From Haloplanus salinarum (GTDB lineage: Archaea > Halobacteriota > Halobacteria > Halobacteriales > Haloferacaceae), in assembly GCF_024498175.1 (NCBI RefSeq), contig NZ_CP101823.1, forward strand, positions 1,984,001-2,048,000: a stretch of 64,000 nucleotides of DNA, written 5' to 3'. Under the pieces are notes generated by a model. That model saw nothing but the letters and a program-made list of their open reading frames with translations, had not been told where the DNA came from and did no database searches. Each line of letters begins with the position of its first letter. The stretch's first letter is position 1. Of this stretch, positions 32,901 to 41,441 are shown one piece after another. The translations under genes were made by a program, and so were the position numbers.

Positions 32901-34211
32901 TTACGCGTCCGCGGGCGGGGTGTCGAGCCAGGTGCCACGCAGGCTGGCGGCCCACTCCGGCCGGCGCTCCCACGGCACGTCGGACGGGAGCGCGGTGACG
33001 ACCGCCGCGCCGGCGCGGATGCGGTAGGCGTAGACGGTGGTGCCGTCGATCTCGTAGAGCACGCGGTCCCACGGCCGCCCGGCGAAGGTGGCGGTGCCGG
33101 ACGCGGTCACGGGGCCGTCATCGGCCGACGCGACGGCCGACCGGGCGACCTCGGGGGAGGCGAACCGTTCGACGTACAGCGGTTCGGCGTCGAACCCCGC
33201 GTCGACCGTGTCGATCAGCATCGTGACGCCGGCCGTCCGACTCGGTGATCGGACCGGGCCGAAGAGGTCGGTGAGGACCGGTTCGAAGTCGTCGAGTCGC
33301 TCGCGGTAGTCGACCGTGTCCTCGAGGAGAGCCACGGTACCGTCCTCGCCGACAGCGTACAGTTCGTTGTACTGCGGTTCGTTCTCGTGATCGCCGACCG
33401 GATGCGGGGGGGAGTGGGCGTGTGCGTGGGTGTAGGTCCGGTGCCCGCTCGGGAACTCGTGGGTGTGCCGGTCGATCCCGTCGCCGGCCGTCGACTCGGT
33501 GCGGTCCGGATGGGACCAGGTGACGAAGTCGTCGTCGGCGCTCACGAGCGCGACGACCCGGTCGTCCCCGCCCGGGACCAAGGTGTCGTACAGTGGCCCG
33601 TAGATCGGCCGCCGGGAGAACGCGTTCTCGACGTACTCCGTCGAGATGGCCCGCTGGTAGAACACCCGGGCACTGGAGAGCGCCCGCCGCTGTAGTTCCT
33701 CGTCGTTCCGGGTGACGCCCCGCTCGAAGTCACGGACGTAAACGTTGTCGCCACGCCGGAGCGCGGCGTCGACGACGAAGTGATCGACGAGGCTCGACCG
33801 CACGTAGTCGGCGACGGTCGTGGTCGCCTCCCGCAGCGCCGTCACGTGGGACTGGGTCGCCTCGTCGGCGGTCTCGGCGTCGCCGATGGCGCCGAGCACC
33901 CGGTTGACCCGCGTTCGGAGTCCGCGGATGGCCGCCGGATACTCCGTGCGGAACCACTCGAACTCCGCGACGACGTCGGCCGTAGCGCCCGCGAGGTCGG
34001 CGTGGGCCACCGGCGTCGCCGTCGCCGTCGCCGTCTCTGTCGCGTTCGTCCCGGTCGGTTCGGGGGTCCCCGTTGCCGCCGCAGTCGACCCGCCGTCGGC
34101 GTTCGATCCGTCGTCGGCGGTCGTACCGTTGGAGCCGTCGAAACACCCCGCGAGGATGGAGGACTGGGCGAGCGCCGCGGCCGCCAGGAGTCCCCGTCGG
34201 GTCACGGACAT
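32901..34211 (-). CDS. Tat-type lipoprotein with histidine-rich segment, unknown function
   Basis: This 436-residue protein begins MSVTRRGLLAAAALAQSSILAGCF, a twin-arginine signal with a lipobox cysteine. A Ser/Thr-rich linker follows. The middle is helical (residues about 80-160). Around residues 245-285 there is a histidine cluster (DRHTHEFPSGHRTYTHAH and HSPPHPVGDHENE) that could bind metal. The rest is a mixed alpha/beta domain. I do not recognise a family. Start chosen at the signal peptide ATG (34211). It lies 42 bases upstream of maeB on the same strand. Confidence 0.8.
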   Translation of the reverse strand: MSVTRRGLLAAAALAQSSILAGCFDGSNGTTADDGSNADGGSTAAATGTPEPTGTNATETATATATPVAHADLAGATADVVAEFEWFRTEYPAAIRGLRTRVNRVLGAIGDAETADEATQSHVTALREATTTVADYVRSSLVDHFVVDAALRRGDNVYVRDFERGVTRNDEELQRRALSSARVFYQRAISTEYVENAFSRRPIYGPLYDTLVPGGDDRVVALVSADDDFVTWSHPDRTESTAGDGIDRHTHEFPSGHRTYTHAHAHSPPHPVGDHENEPQYNELYAVGEDGTVALLEDTVDYRERLDDFEPVLTDLFGPVRSPSRTAGVTMLIDTVDAGFDAEPLYVERFASPEVARSAVASADDGPVTASGTATFAGRPWDRVLYEIDGTTVYAYRIRAGAAVVTALPSDVPWERRPEWAASLRGTWLDTPPADA

Positions 34212-34304
34212 TCGGTGAAAGGGAGGGCCGGCGGCCAATTAGCTCTGTCGGCCGACCGCTCGGCGAGCGTTAACGTCTTGAACCGGGGTGTCGAACGACG
34301 CCGT

Positions 34305-34412
34305 ATGAACCTTCCATCGTTGACGACGCCGGACGGTCTCTTCGAATACATGATGGTGTTTATCCTCCTCGCCGCGGCGCTCGGGTTCGCAGTCATCTAC
34401 TTCGGCGGGTGA
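34305..34412 (+). CDS. Single-helix membrane microprotein, 35 residues
   Basis: The protein reads MNLPSLTTPDGLFEYMMV, then one hydrophobic helix (IFLLAAALGF-type) ending VIYFGG. Tiny membrane proteins of this shape are common beside haloarchaeal genes. The ATG follows an AACGTCTTGAA region with no strong TATA box. It is divergent from the lipoprotein gene. The call rests on codon composition and a clean membrane helix only; function unknown. Confidence 0.55.
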   Translation: MNLPSLTTPDGLFEYMMVFILLAAALGFAVIYFGG

Positions 34413-34481
34413 CCCCGCCCGGCCCGTCTACGGGTAACGTTCATGATAGTGTGCCCGAAACGGGTAGCCGGTGTTACACCG

Positions 34482-34832
34482 ATGACAACGACCGAAGACG
34501 TGCTGGACCACCACCTCGACGCCTTCACCGCACAGGATCTCGACGAGACGCTCGCGGACTACACGGACGAGTCCGTCGTCATCACCAACGTCGGGACGTT
34601 CCGGGGGCTCGACGAGATCGAGGGCCTGTTCGCCGATCTGTTCGAGGAGTTCTCCCAGGAGGGCTCGCGGATCGACCTCGAACGGAAGACCGTCGAGGAC
34701 GAGTACGCGTACATCGTCTGGAACGGGGAGACCCCAGAGAACGACTACGAGTTCTGCACCGACACGTTCGTCGTCCGTGACGGGACGATCCACCGACAGA
34801 CGTTCGCCGGGAAGATCGAACCGAAGGCGTAG
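34482..34832 (+). CDS. SnoaL/NTF2-like fold protein
   Basis: This 116-residue protein has a cone-shaped alpha+beta pattern: MTTTEDVLDHHLDAFTAQDLDETLADYTDESVVI, FRGLDEIEGLFADLFEEF, a long set of beta strands (YAYIVWNG, YEFCTDTFVVRDGTI) and a final FAGKIEPKA. This matches SnoaL-like NTF2 proteins, which bind small hydrophobic ligands or act as isomerases or hydrolases. No catalytic pair is evident. The start at 34482 removes an unlikely N-terminal extension. Confidence 0.82.
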   Translation: MTTTEDVLDHHLDAFTAQDLDETLADYTDESVVITNVGTFRGLDEIEGLFADLFEEFSQEGSRIDLERKTVEDEYAYIVWNGETPENDYEFCTDTFVVRDGTIHRQTFAGKIEPKA

Positions 34833-34841
34833 CCGTCGGCG

Positions 34842-35117
34842 TCAGGACGGTCGGACGAAGACGCGGCCGTCGGCGTGGACGGTGACCCGCATCTCCTCGA
34901 CCCCGAAGGTTACGCTCATCGAGGGGCCCGAGTCGGTCACGAGCGCGTCCAGCGCGTCGGGATCGACGTAGTCGAACAGCGGTCGGTCGCTCCCCTCGCG
35001 GGCCACATCGAGCGCCTCGGCGACGGCGATGCTCGGCGGGAGGCCCTCGGCGTCGAAGTCGGCCACGTACGCGTCCCGGTCGTCGTCCCAGGAGGCCGGG
35101 GGATCGGTCCCGATCAT
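34842..35117 (-). CDS. HalOD1-like output domain protein
   Basis: This 91-residue protein has the layout of the haloarchaeal HalOD1 output domain: LPPSIAVAEALDVAREGSD, PLFDYVDPDALDALVTDSG, then three beta strands (MSVTFGVEEMRVTVHADGRVFV). Such stand-alone domains are frequent in haloarchaea and occur fused to receiver domains, so a role in signalling is inferred. It ends nine bases from the SnoaL-like gene's stop, converging with it. The 174 bases on its other side, up to the VOC gene, show no gene. Confidence 0.8.
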   Translation of the reverse strand: MIGTDPPASWDDDRDAYVADFDAEGLPPSIAVAEALDVAREGSDRPLFDYVDPDALDALVTDSGPSMSVTFGVEEMRVTVHADGRVFVRPS

Positions 35118-35291
35118 GGCCGACGGGACACCTCCGTCGCCGCTGGAGGGAGGGCCGTGTTACGGCCGCTCGAGGGAGATTCGGCGATACGCCGCCGTCG
35201 GGGGCCGCGATGGTGGTCGGGCATGATGTGTGCCTGTGCTACGGGGACCAGCTAGCCGCCTCGCTGGAATACGTCTTTTGGCAAACGTGTC

Positions 35292-35738
35292 TCAGGCTTC
35301 GAGCACCTCGACGAGGTTCCCCTCCGGATCCCGAACGAAGAGGATGCGCGTCCCGCTCTCGGTCGTTCGGGGTTCGCTGAGGGTGGTGACGGCGGGGTCG
35401 AGGCCGGCGTAGAAGGCGTCGAGGTCCTCGACGGAGAGGCCGAGGTGTTTGGCCCCGGGGCGGTTCACGGTCCCGCCGGAGGCGTCGGGACCCTCGGGGT
35501 CGTACTCGACGAGTTCGATCCGGGCGCCGCCGGCGTCGAAGTGGGCGAACCGCCCGGTGGCGCCGTCGACGTCGACGGCGTCGGCAAAGGCTTCCCCCGA
35601 GACGCTGAACCGCTCGGGGTCGCCGAGCCCCAGGGTGTCGCCGTAGAACTCGACCGCACGATCTAGGTCGGAGACGGTCACGCCGAAGTGGTGGGCAGCG
35701 AGTCGGGTCACGTCGTCGGGCGGGGCCGCCGTCGACAT
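35292..35738 (-). CDS. VOC/glyoxalase-family protein
   Basis: This 148-residue protein shows the two beta-alpha-beta-beta-beta modules of the vicinal-oxygen-chelate fold. The first includes AAHHFGVTVSDLDRAVEFYGDTLGL and ARIELVEYDPEG, and the second includes KHLGLSVEDLDAFYAGL and RILFVRDPEGNLVEVLEA. Metal-ligand candidates are His near residue 17, Glu in IELVEY, His in KHLGL and the final Glu. The substrate is unknown. The start at 35738 is the family position. Confidence 0.9.
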   Translation of the reverse strand: MSTAAPPDDVTRLAAHHFGVTVSDLDRAVEFYGDTLGLGDPERFSVSGEAFADAVDVDGATGRFAHFDAGGARIELVEYDPEGPDASGGTVNRPGAKHLGLSVEDLDAFYAGLDPAVTTLSEPRTTESGTRILFVRDPEGNLVEVLEA

Positions 35739-35794
35739 AGCGGCTTCGATACGGCCGGGGGAACCTTCTTTGAGATCCGGGCGTACTAGCAGTC

Positions 35795-36844
35795 ATGCGA
35801 CCGACACTCGGCGAGTGGCGCCGCCTGGCGCTTCTGGTCGTCGCGGTAGTCGCCCTGGTGGCCGTGGCGGGCGCCGCGACGACCGGCACCGACGACGGGC
35901 AGCCCTCGGGCGAGTCGGTGCTCAACGACACGCGGGACCGGTACGCGGCCGCGGACACCGTCGTCGTGACGGCGAACGTGACCGTCGACAACGGGAGCGC
36001 GAACCGCACGTCGACCGTCGAGTTCGCCGCCGCGGGTAACCGGTCTCGGACCGTCGTCGCGGGCCAGAACGTCACCTACCGGACCGGCGTCAACGAGACG
36101 GTCGCCTGGTACGTCGGCCCCAATCGGAGCGTCGCCGTGGAGCGCGGCGCGGCCGGCCGCGTGGCCGGCGTCGAACCCGTCGGGAACGCCTCGTCGACCC
36201 TCGACCCCACGAACCGGTCCGCCGACGAGGCGAACCTGAGCGCCACGTACCTGCGCCGCGGGAGCGACGACGGGACGGACGCCCACGTCGTCGAGGTGCG
36301 CCCGGACGACCCGTCGGCGACGACCACGGCGACCGTCTGGGTCGCCGTCGACGACTCGCGGCTTCTGCGGGTCGAGACCGAGGACGGGACGAACACCACG
36401 GTGATCGACTACCGCGAGACGCGGTTCAACGCGAGCGTCCACGACAGCACCTTCGACCCGCCGGGCGACCGCCTCTCGGTCGCTTCGGTCGAGCGCTACG
36501 ACGCCTTCGGCGCGGCGCAGGCGAACACGAGCCTCGACCTGCCGCGGCTGGACGCCGAGTTCCGCAACGCGACGGTCCTCACGCGGGCCGCAGGCACCAA
36601 CGTCGCCCAGCGGTACCGCGACGACGGCGACGACGTGACCGTCGTCTCGACGACGGCGGACCGCGAGTTCGATCGGTCGGGCGAGAACGCCACCCGCGTG
36701 ACCGTGGACGGCCACGAGGCGAACGTGACGACGGTCCGCGACGCCGCCGTGGTCTACTGGGAGGACGACGGCGTGACGACGGCCGTCGTCGTCGAGGGGA
36801 GTGAGGACCGAGCCGTGTCGCTGGCCCGCCGACTGGACGGGTAG
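35795..36844 (+). CDS. Exported LolA-like lipoprotein-carrier-fold protein
   Basis: This 349-residue protein has an N-terminal signal or anchor helix (WRRLALLVVAVVALVAVAGAA) and then VLNDTRDRYAAADTVVVTANVTV. The body is beta-rich with repeated patterns (TVWVAVDDSRLLRVETEDGTNTTVIDYRETRFN) typical of archaeal outer-membrane-lipoprotein-sorting/LolA-type domains. The second half (residues about 245-349) looks like a separate small domain. The protein is very rich in Asn-x-Thr/Ser, so it may be N-glycosylated outside the cell. Function unknown. Confidence 0.78.
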   Translation: MRPTLGEWRRLALLVVAVVALVAVAGAATTGTDDGQPSGESVLNDTRDRYAAADTVVVTANVTVDNGSANRTSTVEFAAAGNRSRTVVAGQNVTYRTGVNETVAWYVGPNRSVAVERGAAGRVAGVEPVGNASSTLDPTNRSADEANLSATYLRRGSDDGTDAHVVEVRPDDPSATTTATVWVAVDDSRLLRVETEDGTNTTVIDYRETRFNASVHDSTFDPPGDRLSVASVERYDAFGAAQANTSLDLPRLDAEFRNATVLTRAAGTNVAQRYRDDGDDVTVVSTTADREFDRSGENATRVTVDGHEANVTTVRDAAVVYWEDDGVTTAVVVEGSEDRAVSLARRLDG

Positions 36845-36936
36845 GGAGGCACCGCGACGGCCGGATCGGTGCCGTCGACGGTCGTGGGGCCCCGTCCCAC
36901 GCAACGTTTAATACCGCCGTGGCCCCACTTACGCCT

Positions 36937-37116
36937 ATGGCTTCGAAGCGTTCCATCGCCACGCGCACTGCCGCCCGGACGAGTTCCGTCGAGAACTCCG
37001 GCATCTTTACAGCGCTGGCGAATTTCAAACGCTTCGGAACCGACGCGAACGTCTCCGACCGACCCGATAGGTCGCGGGCGTTACACCACCGGTCGGCCGA
37101 TGGTTACGGCCGCTAG
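36937..37116 (+). CDS. Possible small basic protein, 59 residues
   Basis: The ORF starts MASKRSIATRTAARTSSVEN and contains GIFTALANFKRFGTDANV. A TATA-like GTTTAATA (36906-36913) lies about 28 bases before its ATG, the spacing of a leaderless gene. It ends six bases before the next ATG on the same strand. It is more basic than normal for this organism. It could instead be leader sequence for the gene at 37123. Confidence 0.4.
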   Translation: MASKRSIATRTAARTSSVENSGIFTALANFKRFGTDANVSDRPDRSRALHHRSADGYGR

Positions 37117-37122
37117 CGTGGC

Positions 37123-38007
37123 ATGAGCGTCTCTCAACACCCGATCGCACTCCGCCTCGAGCGACGCGTCGGTGGTGCGACGAAGCTCCTCGCGACGGTG
37201 ATGATGCTCCCGCTGATCGACGGGATCTTTCCCGCGCTGATCCTGGCGGGGGCGCTCACCTATCCGTTCGGCATCCTCGAGACCGGCCTGCTCATCTTCG
37301 GTGGCTCGGCCACCGTCGCCGTCGTCCTCGCCGAGATGGACGGCTCGCCCCGCGAGCGCGTGCGTGCCATCGCGCTGCTGGCGCTCGTCCTCCTCCCGGC
37401 GGCGGCCGTGGAGGCCGCGCTGGCGCCGACCGTCCAGAGTCTCATCGACATGGCGGTCTTCGAGCGGTTCGCCGGGTTGGTCATCCTGACCGTCGCGGCC
37501 AAGACGGCGAGCGCGCGCGTCGGCGAATACCTCCCCCGGCCGGCGGTCATCATCGGCCTGGGGCTGATCGCCAGCCTCCAGCCTGCGGGGGCGTCCGTGA
37601 CGTTCGTGGCCGATCCCGGCCTCGTCGTCCGCGGGGTCGCCGCCGCCGGCGTCGGCGTCGGCTTCGCCATGCTGATCGCGGCGCTCGGACCGGTGCTGCA
37701 GGAATCGGTCGACCTCGATCTGTTCCGGTTCGGGAGCGCCGTCGCCCTCGGCATGCTGGCGCTCTCCGTGTTGGGCCTGATGCCCACCGAAGCGCCCGTG
37801 GCGCTCGGCGTCCTCTGTGTGACGGCCCTGTTCTCCTTCGACCCCGGCCGTGCCCCGGCGGAGGACGACGCGGACGCCGGAGACGAGGATCCGGCCCCGG
37901 AGGGGTCACCGGAGGTCGCCGACGAGGACGCCGACGCCCCCGCCGAGGACGAGGGTCGCCCCTCGCCGTTCCCCGTCGAGGAGGAGTCCCGCGCCCCGTG
38001 GTTATGA
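37123..38007 (+). CDS. Multi-pass membrane protein of a haloarchaeal DUF family
   Basis: This 294-residue protein has about seven hydrophobic segments between residues 20 and 235 (MMLPLIDGIFPALILAG, LIFGGSATVAVVLAEM, and the proline-rich PRPAVIIGLGLIASLQPAG). It ends in an acidic cytoplasmic-type tail of about 55 residues. It resembles the haloarchaeal DUF5794 family. No transporter signature is obvious. A strong hairpin terminator (38029-38066) follows its stop. Confidence 0.8.
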   Translation: MSVSQHPIALRLERRVGGATKLLATVMMLPLIDGIFPALILAGALTYPFGILETGLLIFGGSATVAVVLAEMDGSPRERVRAIALLALVLLPAAAVEAALAPTVQSLIDMAVFERFAGLVILTVAAKTASARVGEYLPRPAVIIGLGLIASLQPAGASVTFVADPGLVVRGVAAAGVGVGFAMLIAALGPVLQESVDLDLFRFGSAVALGMLALSVLGLMPTEAPVALGVLCVTALFSFDPGRAPAEDDADAGDEDPAPEGSPEVADEDADAPAEDEGRPSPFPVEEESRAPWL

Positions 38008-38028
38008 TACTGTTTATTGTACGTCGTT

Positions 38029-38066
38029 ACCGGTGGTTCGCCGAGACGGTCCGGCGAACCACCGGT
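38029..38066. terminator. Long hairpin between convergent genes
   Basis: A perfect 15-bp inverted repeat (ACCGGTGGTTCGCCG and its complement) has an eight-base loop. It lies between the stop of the membrane protein (38007) and the stop of the UspA gene (38073). It probably limits readthrough in both directions. Confidence 0.65.
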
Positions 38067-38072
38067 GAACAG

Positions 38073-38519
38073 TTACGATAATCCGTATGAGTCGTCCGCC
38101 GACCGGACGGTGAGCACGGGAAGCGGGGACGACCGGACGATCCGTTCGGTGACGCTTCCGAGCAGGTATCGGTCGATGCCCTGTCGGCCGTGGGTCCCCA
38201 TCACGATCAGGTCGGCCTCGGCCTCCTCGGCGTAGTCGAGGATCGATCGGTGGACGGCCCCCTCGACGACGGCCGTGTCGGCCTCGACGCCCGCGTCGGC
38301 GGCCGCCTCCGCGACCGCCGACACGGCCCGCGATCCCTCCTCGTGCAACGCCTCGACGACCGTCGGCGTACTCTCCCCGAGGACGCCGTACGACCCGCTG
38401 TCGACGACGTACAGCGCGTGGATGCGGGCGTCGTATCGGTCGGCCAGATCCACCGCGTGATCGACCGCCGCCGCCGAAGCGTCGCTTCCGTCCGTGGGCA
38501 CCAGGATGGTTCGATACAT
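38073..38519 (-). CDS. UspA-type universal stress protein (second copy)
   Basis: This 148-residue protein starts MYRTILVPTDGSDASAAAVDH and ends MGTHGRQGIDRYLLGSVTERIVRSSPLPVLTVR, the ATP-binding Usp signature. It is related to the UspA at 30152 but is not a recent duplicate. It is divergent from the acylphosphatase gene. Confidence 0.93.
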   Translation of the reverse strand: MYRTILVPTDGSDASAAAVDHAVDLADRYDARIHALYVVDSGSYGVLGESTPTVVEALHEEGSRAVSAVAEAAADAGVEADTAVVEGAVHRSILDYAEEAEADLIVMGTHGRQGIDRYLLGSVTERIVRSSPLPVLTVRSADDSYGLS

Positions 38520-38590
38520 ACGTCCCCCTAGGTCGGCCGGCGGGCGTAGTGTTGTCGGCGGCCAGCACGGTCCCGGGTCGCACGCTTCGG

Positions 38591-38599
38591 GTTTTTATC
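38591..38599 (+). promoter_or_regulatory. TATA box for acylphosphatase
   Basis: GTTTTTATC is centred about 27 bases before the ATG at 38622, consistent with a leaderless transcript. Confidence 0.5.
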
Positions 38600-38621
38600 G
38601 GTGGATCACGAACGAACCACC

Positions 38622-38900
38622 ATGAGCGAGCGAGTGCGGGCCCGCGTCTTCGTCTCGGGACGGGTCCAGGGTGTGTACTACCGTGCGAACACCCGGGACG
38701 CCGCGCGAGCCAGGGACGTCGACGGCTGGGTGCGCAACCTGAGCGACGGACGCGTCGAGGCCGTCTTCGAGGGCGAGGAGGCGGCAGTCGAGTCGATGAT
38801 CGAGTGGTGTCACACCGGCAGTCCCGCCGCCGACGTCCGGGACGTCGACGTGAGTTACGAGAAACCGGACGGCGAATCGGACTTTACGATCCGCCGATGA
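38622..38900 (+). CDS. acyP: Acylphosphatase
   Basis: This 92-residue enzyme hydrolyses acyl phosphates. The catalytic arginine and asparagine motifs are visible in RVFVSGRVQGVYYRANTR and DGWVRNLSDGRVEAVFEG, standard for the family. The C-terminal strand VSYEKPDGESDFTIR completes the ferredoxin-like fold. The ATG at 38622 fits both family length and the TATA box. Confidence 0.94.
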   Translation: MSERVRARVFVSGRVQGVYYRANTRDAARARDVDGWVRNLSDGRVEAVFEGEEAAVESMIEWCHTGSPAADVRDVDVSYEKPDGESDFTIRR

Positions 38901-38919
38901 GTGAGGGTGACCGACCGAC

Positions 38920-39123
38920 GTGAGTTCGGTCGTCAAGCTCGTGGCCGGCGTCGTCGGCGCCCTGGGACTCGTCGTGACGCTCGGCGCGGGGTATCTCGTC
39001 GTCCGCGGACCCTTCCTCGGCGGCCCCACGCTGGCGCCGCGACCGCTGCTCGCGACGCTCGGCGCGTTCGTCGTCGGCGTCACCGTGGCGGCCTGGGGCG
39101 CCACGCGCTACGCCAGACTGTAG
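38920..39123 (+). CDS. Small two-helix membrane protein
   Basis: The protein has 67 residues, a GTG start (MSSVVKLVAGVVGALGLVV) and two membrane segments (about residues 7-27 and 42-60). It lies 19 bases after acylphosphatase on the same strand and may be co-transcribed. It is an unknown small haloarchaeal membrane protein. Confidence 0.68.
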   Translation: MSSVVKLVAGVVGALGLVVTLGAGYLVVRGPFLGGPTLAPRPLLATLGAFVVGVTVAAWGATRYARL

Positions 39124-39374
39124 TCGGTCGCACGACGGGGCACGGTTTCGATCCGGCCGATTACCCGGGATCCCAGCAAGACTTATCCGTGTGTACTCCT
39201 GACATGGTTTATAGTCTCGGTTACCAGCGGACTGGTCGACCGCCCCCGCCGTCCGGCGTCCCCTGGAGTCAACGCACGCACCCCGTGGTCGCGACCGGGG
39301 CGTGGTAGAAGTAGCCATACCACACGCGTCGGGGGACGTGACGCCGGTCCTCGGGCCCGAGACACGACGAGACA

Positions 39375-41441
39375 ATGACGAAGGAAACCCTCGAAGACCT
39401 CAGCCAGCACTACAAGGAATCGGTTCCCGCGGACCTCCGCGAAGCGAAGCGCTTCGACTGGTATCTGGACGAGGTGTACGACCATCCGCGGATCGCCCGT
39501 AACTCCCACCAGCGTGTCGCCGACATGTTCGACTACTACGGGACGGAGTACGACGAGGACGCCGGCGTGGTGGAGTACCTCATGGCCTCGGAGGACCCGT
39601 TGCACGACGGGGAGAACACCTTCTACGGCCGGGAGGTCCACGAGTCGATCCACGAGTTCGTCAACAAGGTGAAAAGCGGTGCCCGGGGGCTCGGCCCGGA
39701 GAAACGCATCAAACTGTTGCTCGGGCCCGTCGGCTCCGGAAAGTCCCACTTCGACTGGATGGTCCGGCGCTACTTCGAGGACTACACCATGAACGACGAC
39801 GGCCGGATGTACACCTTCCGGTGGACCAACCTCTGTGACATCGTCCGCGATCAGGACCCCGCGGACGACACCGTCGTCTCGCCGATGAACCAGGACCCCC
39901 TCGTGCTCCTCCCACAGGAGCAACGCGATCGGGTGCTCGAACGCCTGAACGGGGCGCTGGAGGCACCGTACACGATCCGGAACGAGCAGTCGCTCGACCC
40001 GGCCAGCGAGTTCTACATGGATCGCCTGCTGGCCCACTACGACGACGACCTGAAGGCCGTCCTCGACAACCACGTCGAGATCGTCCGGCTGGTCGCCTCC
40101 GAGAACAAACGCCAGTGCGTCGAGACCTTCGAGCCGAAGGACAAGAAAAACCAGGACGAAACGGAGTTGACGGGGGACGTCAACTACTCGAAGATCGCCA
40201 TCTACGGCGAGAGCGACCCCCGGGCCTTCGATTACTCCGGAGCGTTCTGTAACGCCAACCGCGGGCTGTTCAGCGGGGAGGAACTCCTGAAGCTCCAGCG
40301 GGAGTTCCTCTACGACTTCCTCCATGCCTCCCAGGAGCAGACGATCAAGCCCAAGAACAACCCCCGGATCGACATCGACCAGGTGATCGTCGGCCGCACC
40401 AACATGCCCGAGTACCGGGACAAGAAGGGCGACGAGAAGATGGAGGCGTTCAACGACCGCACCAAGCGCATCGACTTCCCGTACGTGTTGGAGTACAGCG
40501 AGGAGGCCGAGATCTACCGGAAGATGCTCCGGAACGCCGACGTGCCCGACATGCACATCGAGCCCCACGCCATGGAGATGGCGGGGCTGTTCGGCGTCCT
40601 CACCCGGATCACCGAACCCGACGGCGAGAACGTCACGCTCGTCCAGAAGGCCAAGGCGTACAACGGCGAGATCGACGAGGCCGACGACGTCGACGTCAAG
40701 AAACTCCGGGAGGAGGGTGAGCGAAAGGCCGACATCGCCGAGGGCATGGACGGCGTCTCCGCGCGGTTCATCGGCGACGAGATCGCCGAGGCCATCATGG
40801 ATGCCACCCACCGCGGCCGGGGTTACCTCTCGCCGCTCTCGGTGTTCACCCACTTCGAGCGCAACCTCGAGAACCACGGCTCGATCCCCGAGGAGAACGT
40901 CGACCGGTACCACCGCTACCTCGAACTCGTCCGCGAGGAGTACAAGGAGCGGGCCATCGAGGACGTGCGCCATGCGCTCGCCTACGACGTGGACGAGATC
41001 CGGCGGCAGGGCGAGAAGTACATGGACCACGTCATGGCCTACATCGACGACGCCACGGTGACCGACGAGTTGACCGGGCGCGAGCAGGAACCCGACGAGA
41101 CGTTCCTGCGATCCGTCGAGGAGAAGTTGGACATCCCTAGCGACCGCAAGGACGACTTCCGACAGGAAGTGTCCAACTGGGTGAGTCGTCGCGCCCGCGA
41201 GGGCGAGGGGTTCGACCCGCAGGACAACGACCGCCTGCGGCGCGCCCTGGAGCGAAAGCTCTGGGAGGACAAGAAACACAACATCAACTTCTCGGCGCTC
41301 GTATCGGCGAACGAACTCGACGACGACGAGCGGAGCGCGTGGGTCGACGCGCTCATCGAACAGGGATACTCCCGCGAGGGCGCCACCGAGGTCCTGGAGT
41401 TCGCCGGTGCGGAGGTCGCAAAGAGCGAACTGGAAGGATGA
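39375..41441 (+). CDS. prkA: PrkA-type serine protein kinase/AAA+ protein
   Basis: This 688-residue protein has the AAA core of the PrkA/YeaG family: Walker A GPVGSGKSHFD near residue 118, sensor-like INRGLFS-equivalent NANRGLFSGEE, and a C-terminal kinase-associated region. PrkA proteins act in stress or stationary-phase regulation with YeaH and SpoVR partners. The stop overlaps the ATG of a second PrkA-like gene. It is the first gene of a four-gene unit with a 251-base leader region (39124-39374) containing TTTATAG at 39206-39212 as the best TATA candidate. Whether the archaeal proteins act as kinases is unproven. Confidence 0.92.
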   Translation: MTKETLEDLSQHYKESVPADLREAKRFDWYLDEVYDHPRIARNSHQRVADMFDYYGTEYDEDAGVVEYLMASEDPLHDGENTFYGREVHESIHEFVNKVKSGARGLGPEKRIKLLLGPVGSGKSHFDWMVRRYFEDYTMNDDGRMYTFRWTNLCDIVRDQDPADDTVVSPMNQDPLVLLPQEQRDRVLERLNGALEAPYTIRNEQSLDPASEFYMDRLLAHYDDDLKAVLDNHVEIVRLVASENKRQCVETFEPKDKKNQDETELTGDVNYSKIAIYGESDPRAFDYSGAFCNANRGLFSGEELLKLQREFLYDFLHASQEQTIKPKNNPRIDIDQVIVGRTNMPEYRDKKGDEKMEAFNDRTKRIDFPYVLEYSEEAEIYRKMLRNADVPDMHIEPHAMEMAGLFGVLTRITEPDGENVTLVQKAKAYNGEIDEADDVDVKKLREEGERKADIAEGMDGVSARFIGDEIAEAIMDATHRGRGYLSPLSVFTHFERNLENHGSIPEENVDRYHRYLELVREEYKERAIEDVRHALAYDVDEIRRQGEKYMDHVMAYIDDATVTDELTGREQEPDETFLRSVEEKLDIPSDRKDDFRQEVSNWVSRRAREGEGFDPQDNDRLRRALERKLWEDKKHNINFSALVSANELDDDERSAWVDALIEQGYSREGATEVLEFAGAEVAKSELEG

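Noticed and set aside
36579-37028. Minus-strand frame starting MKFASAVKMPEF
   Set aside because: It runs antisense through the LolA-like gene, lacks a promoter, and its second half is Arg/Pro-rich noise.
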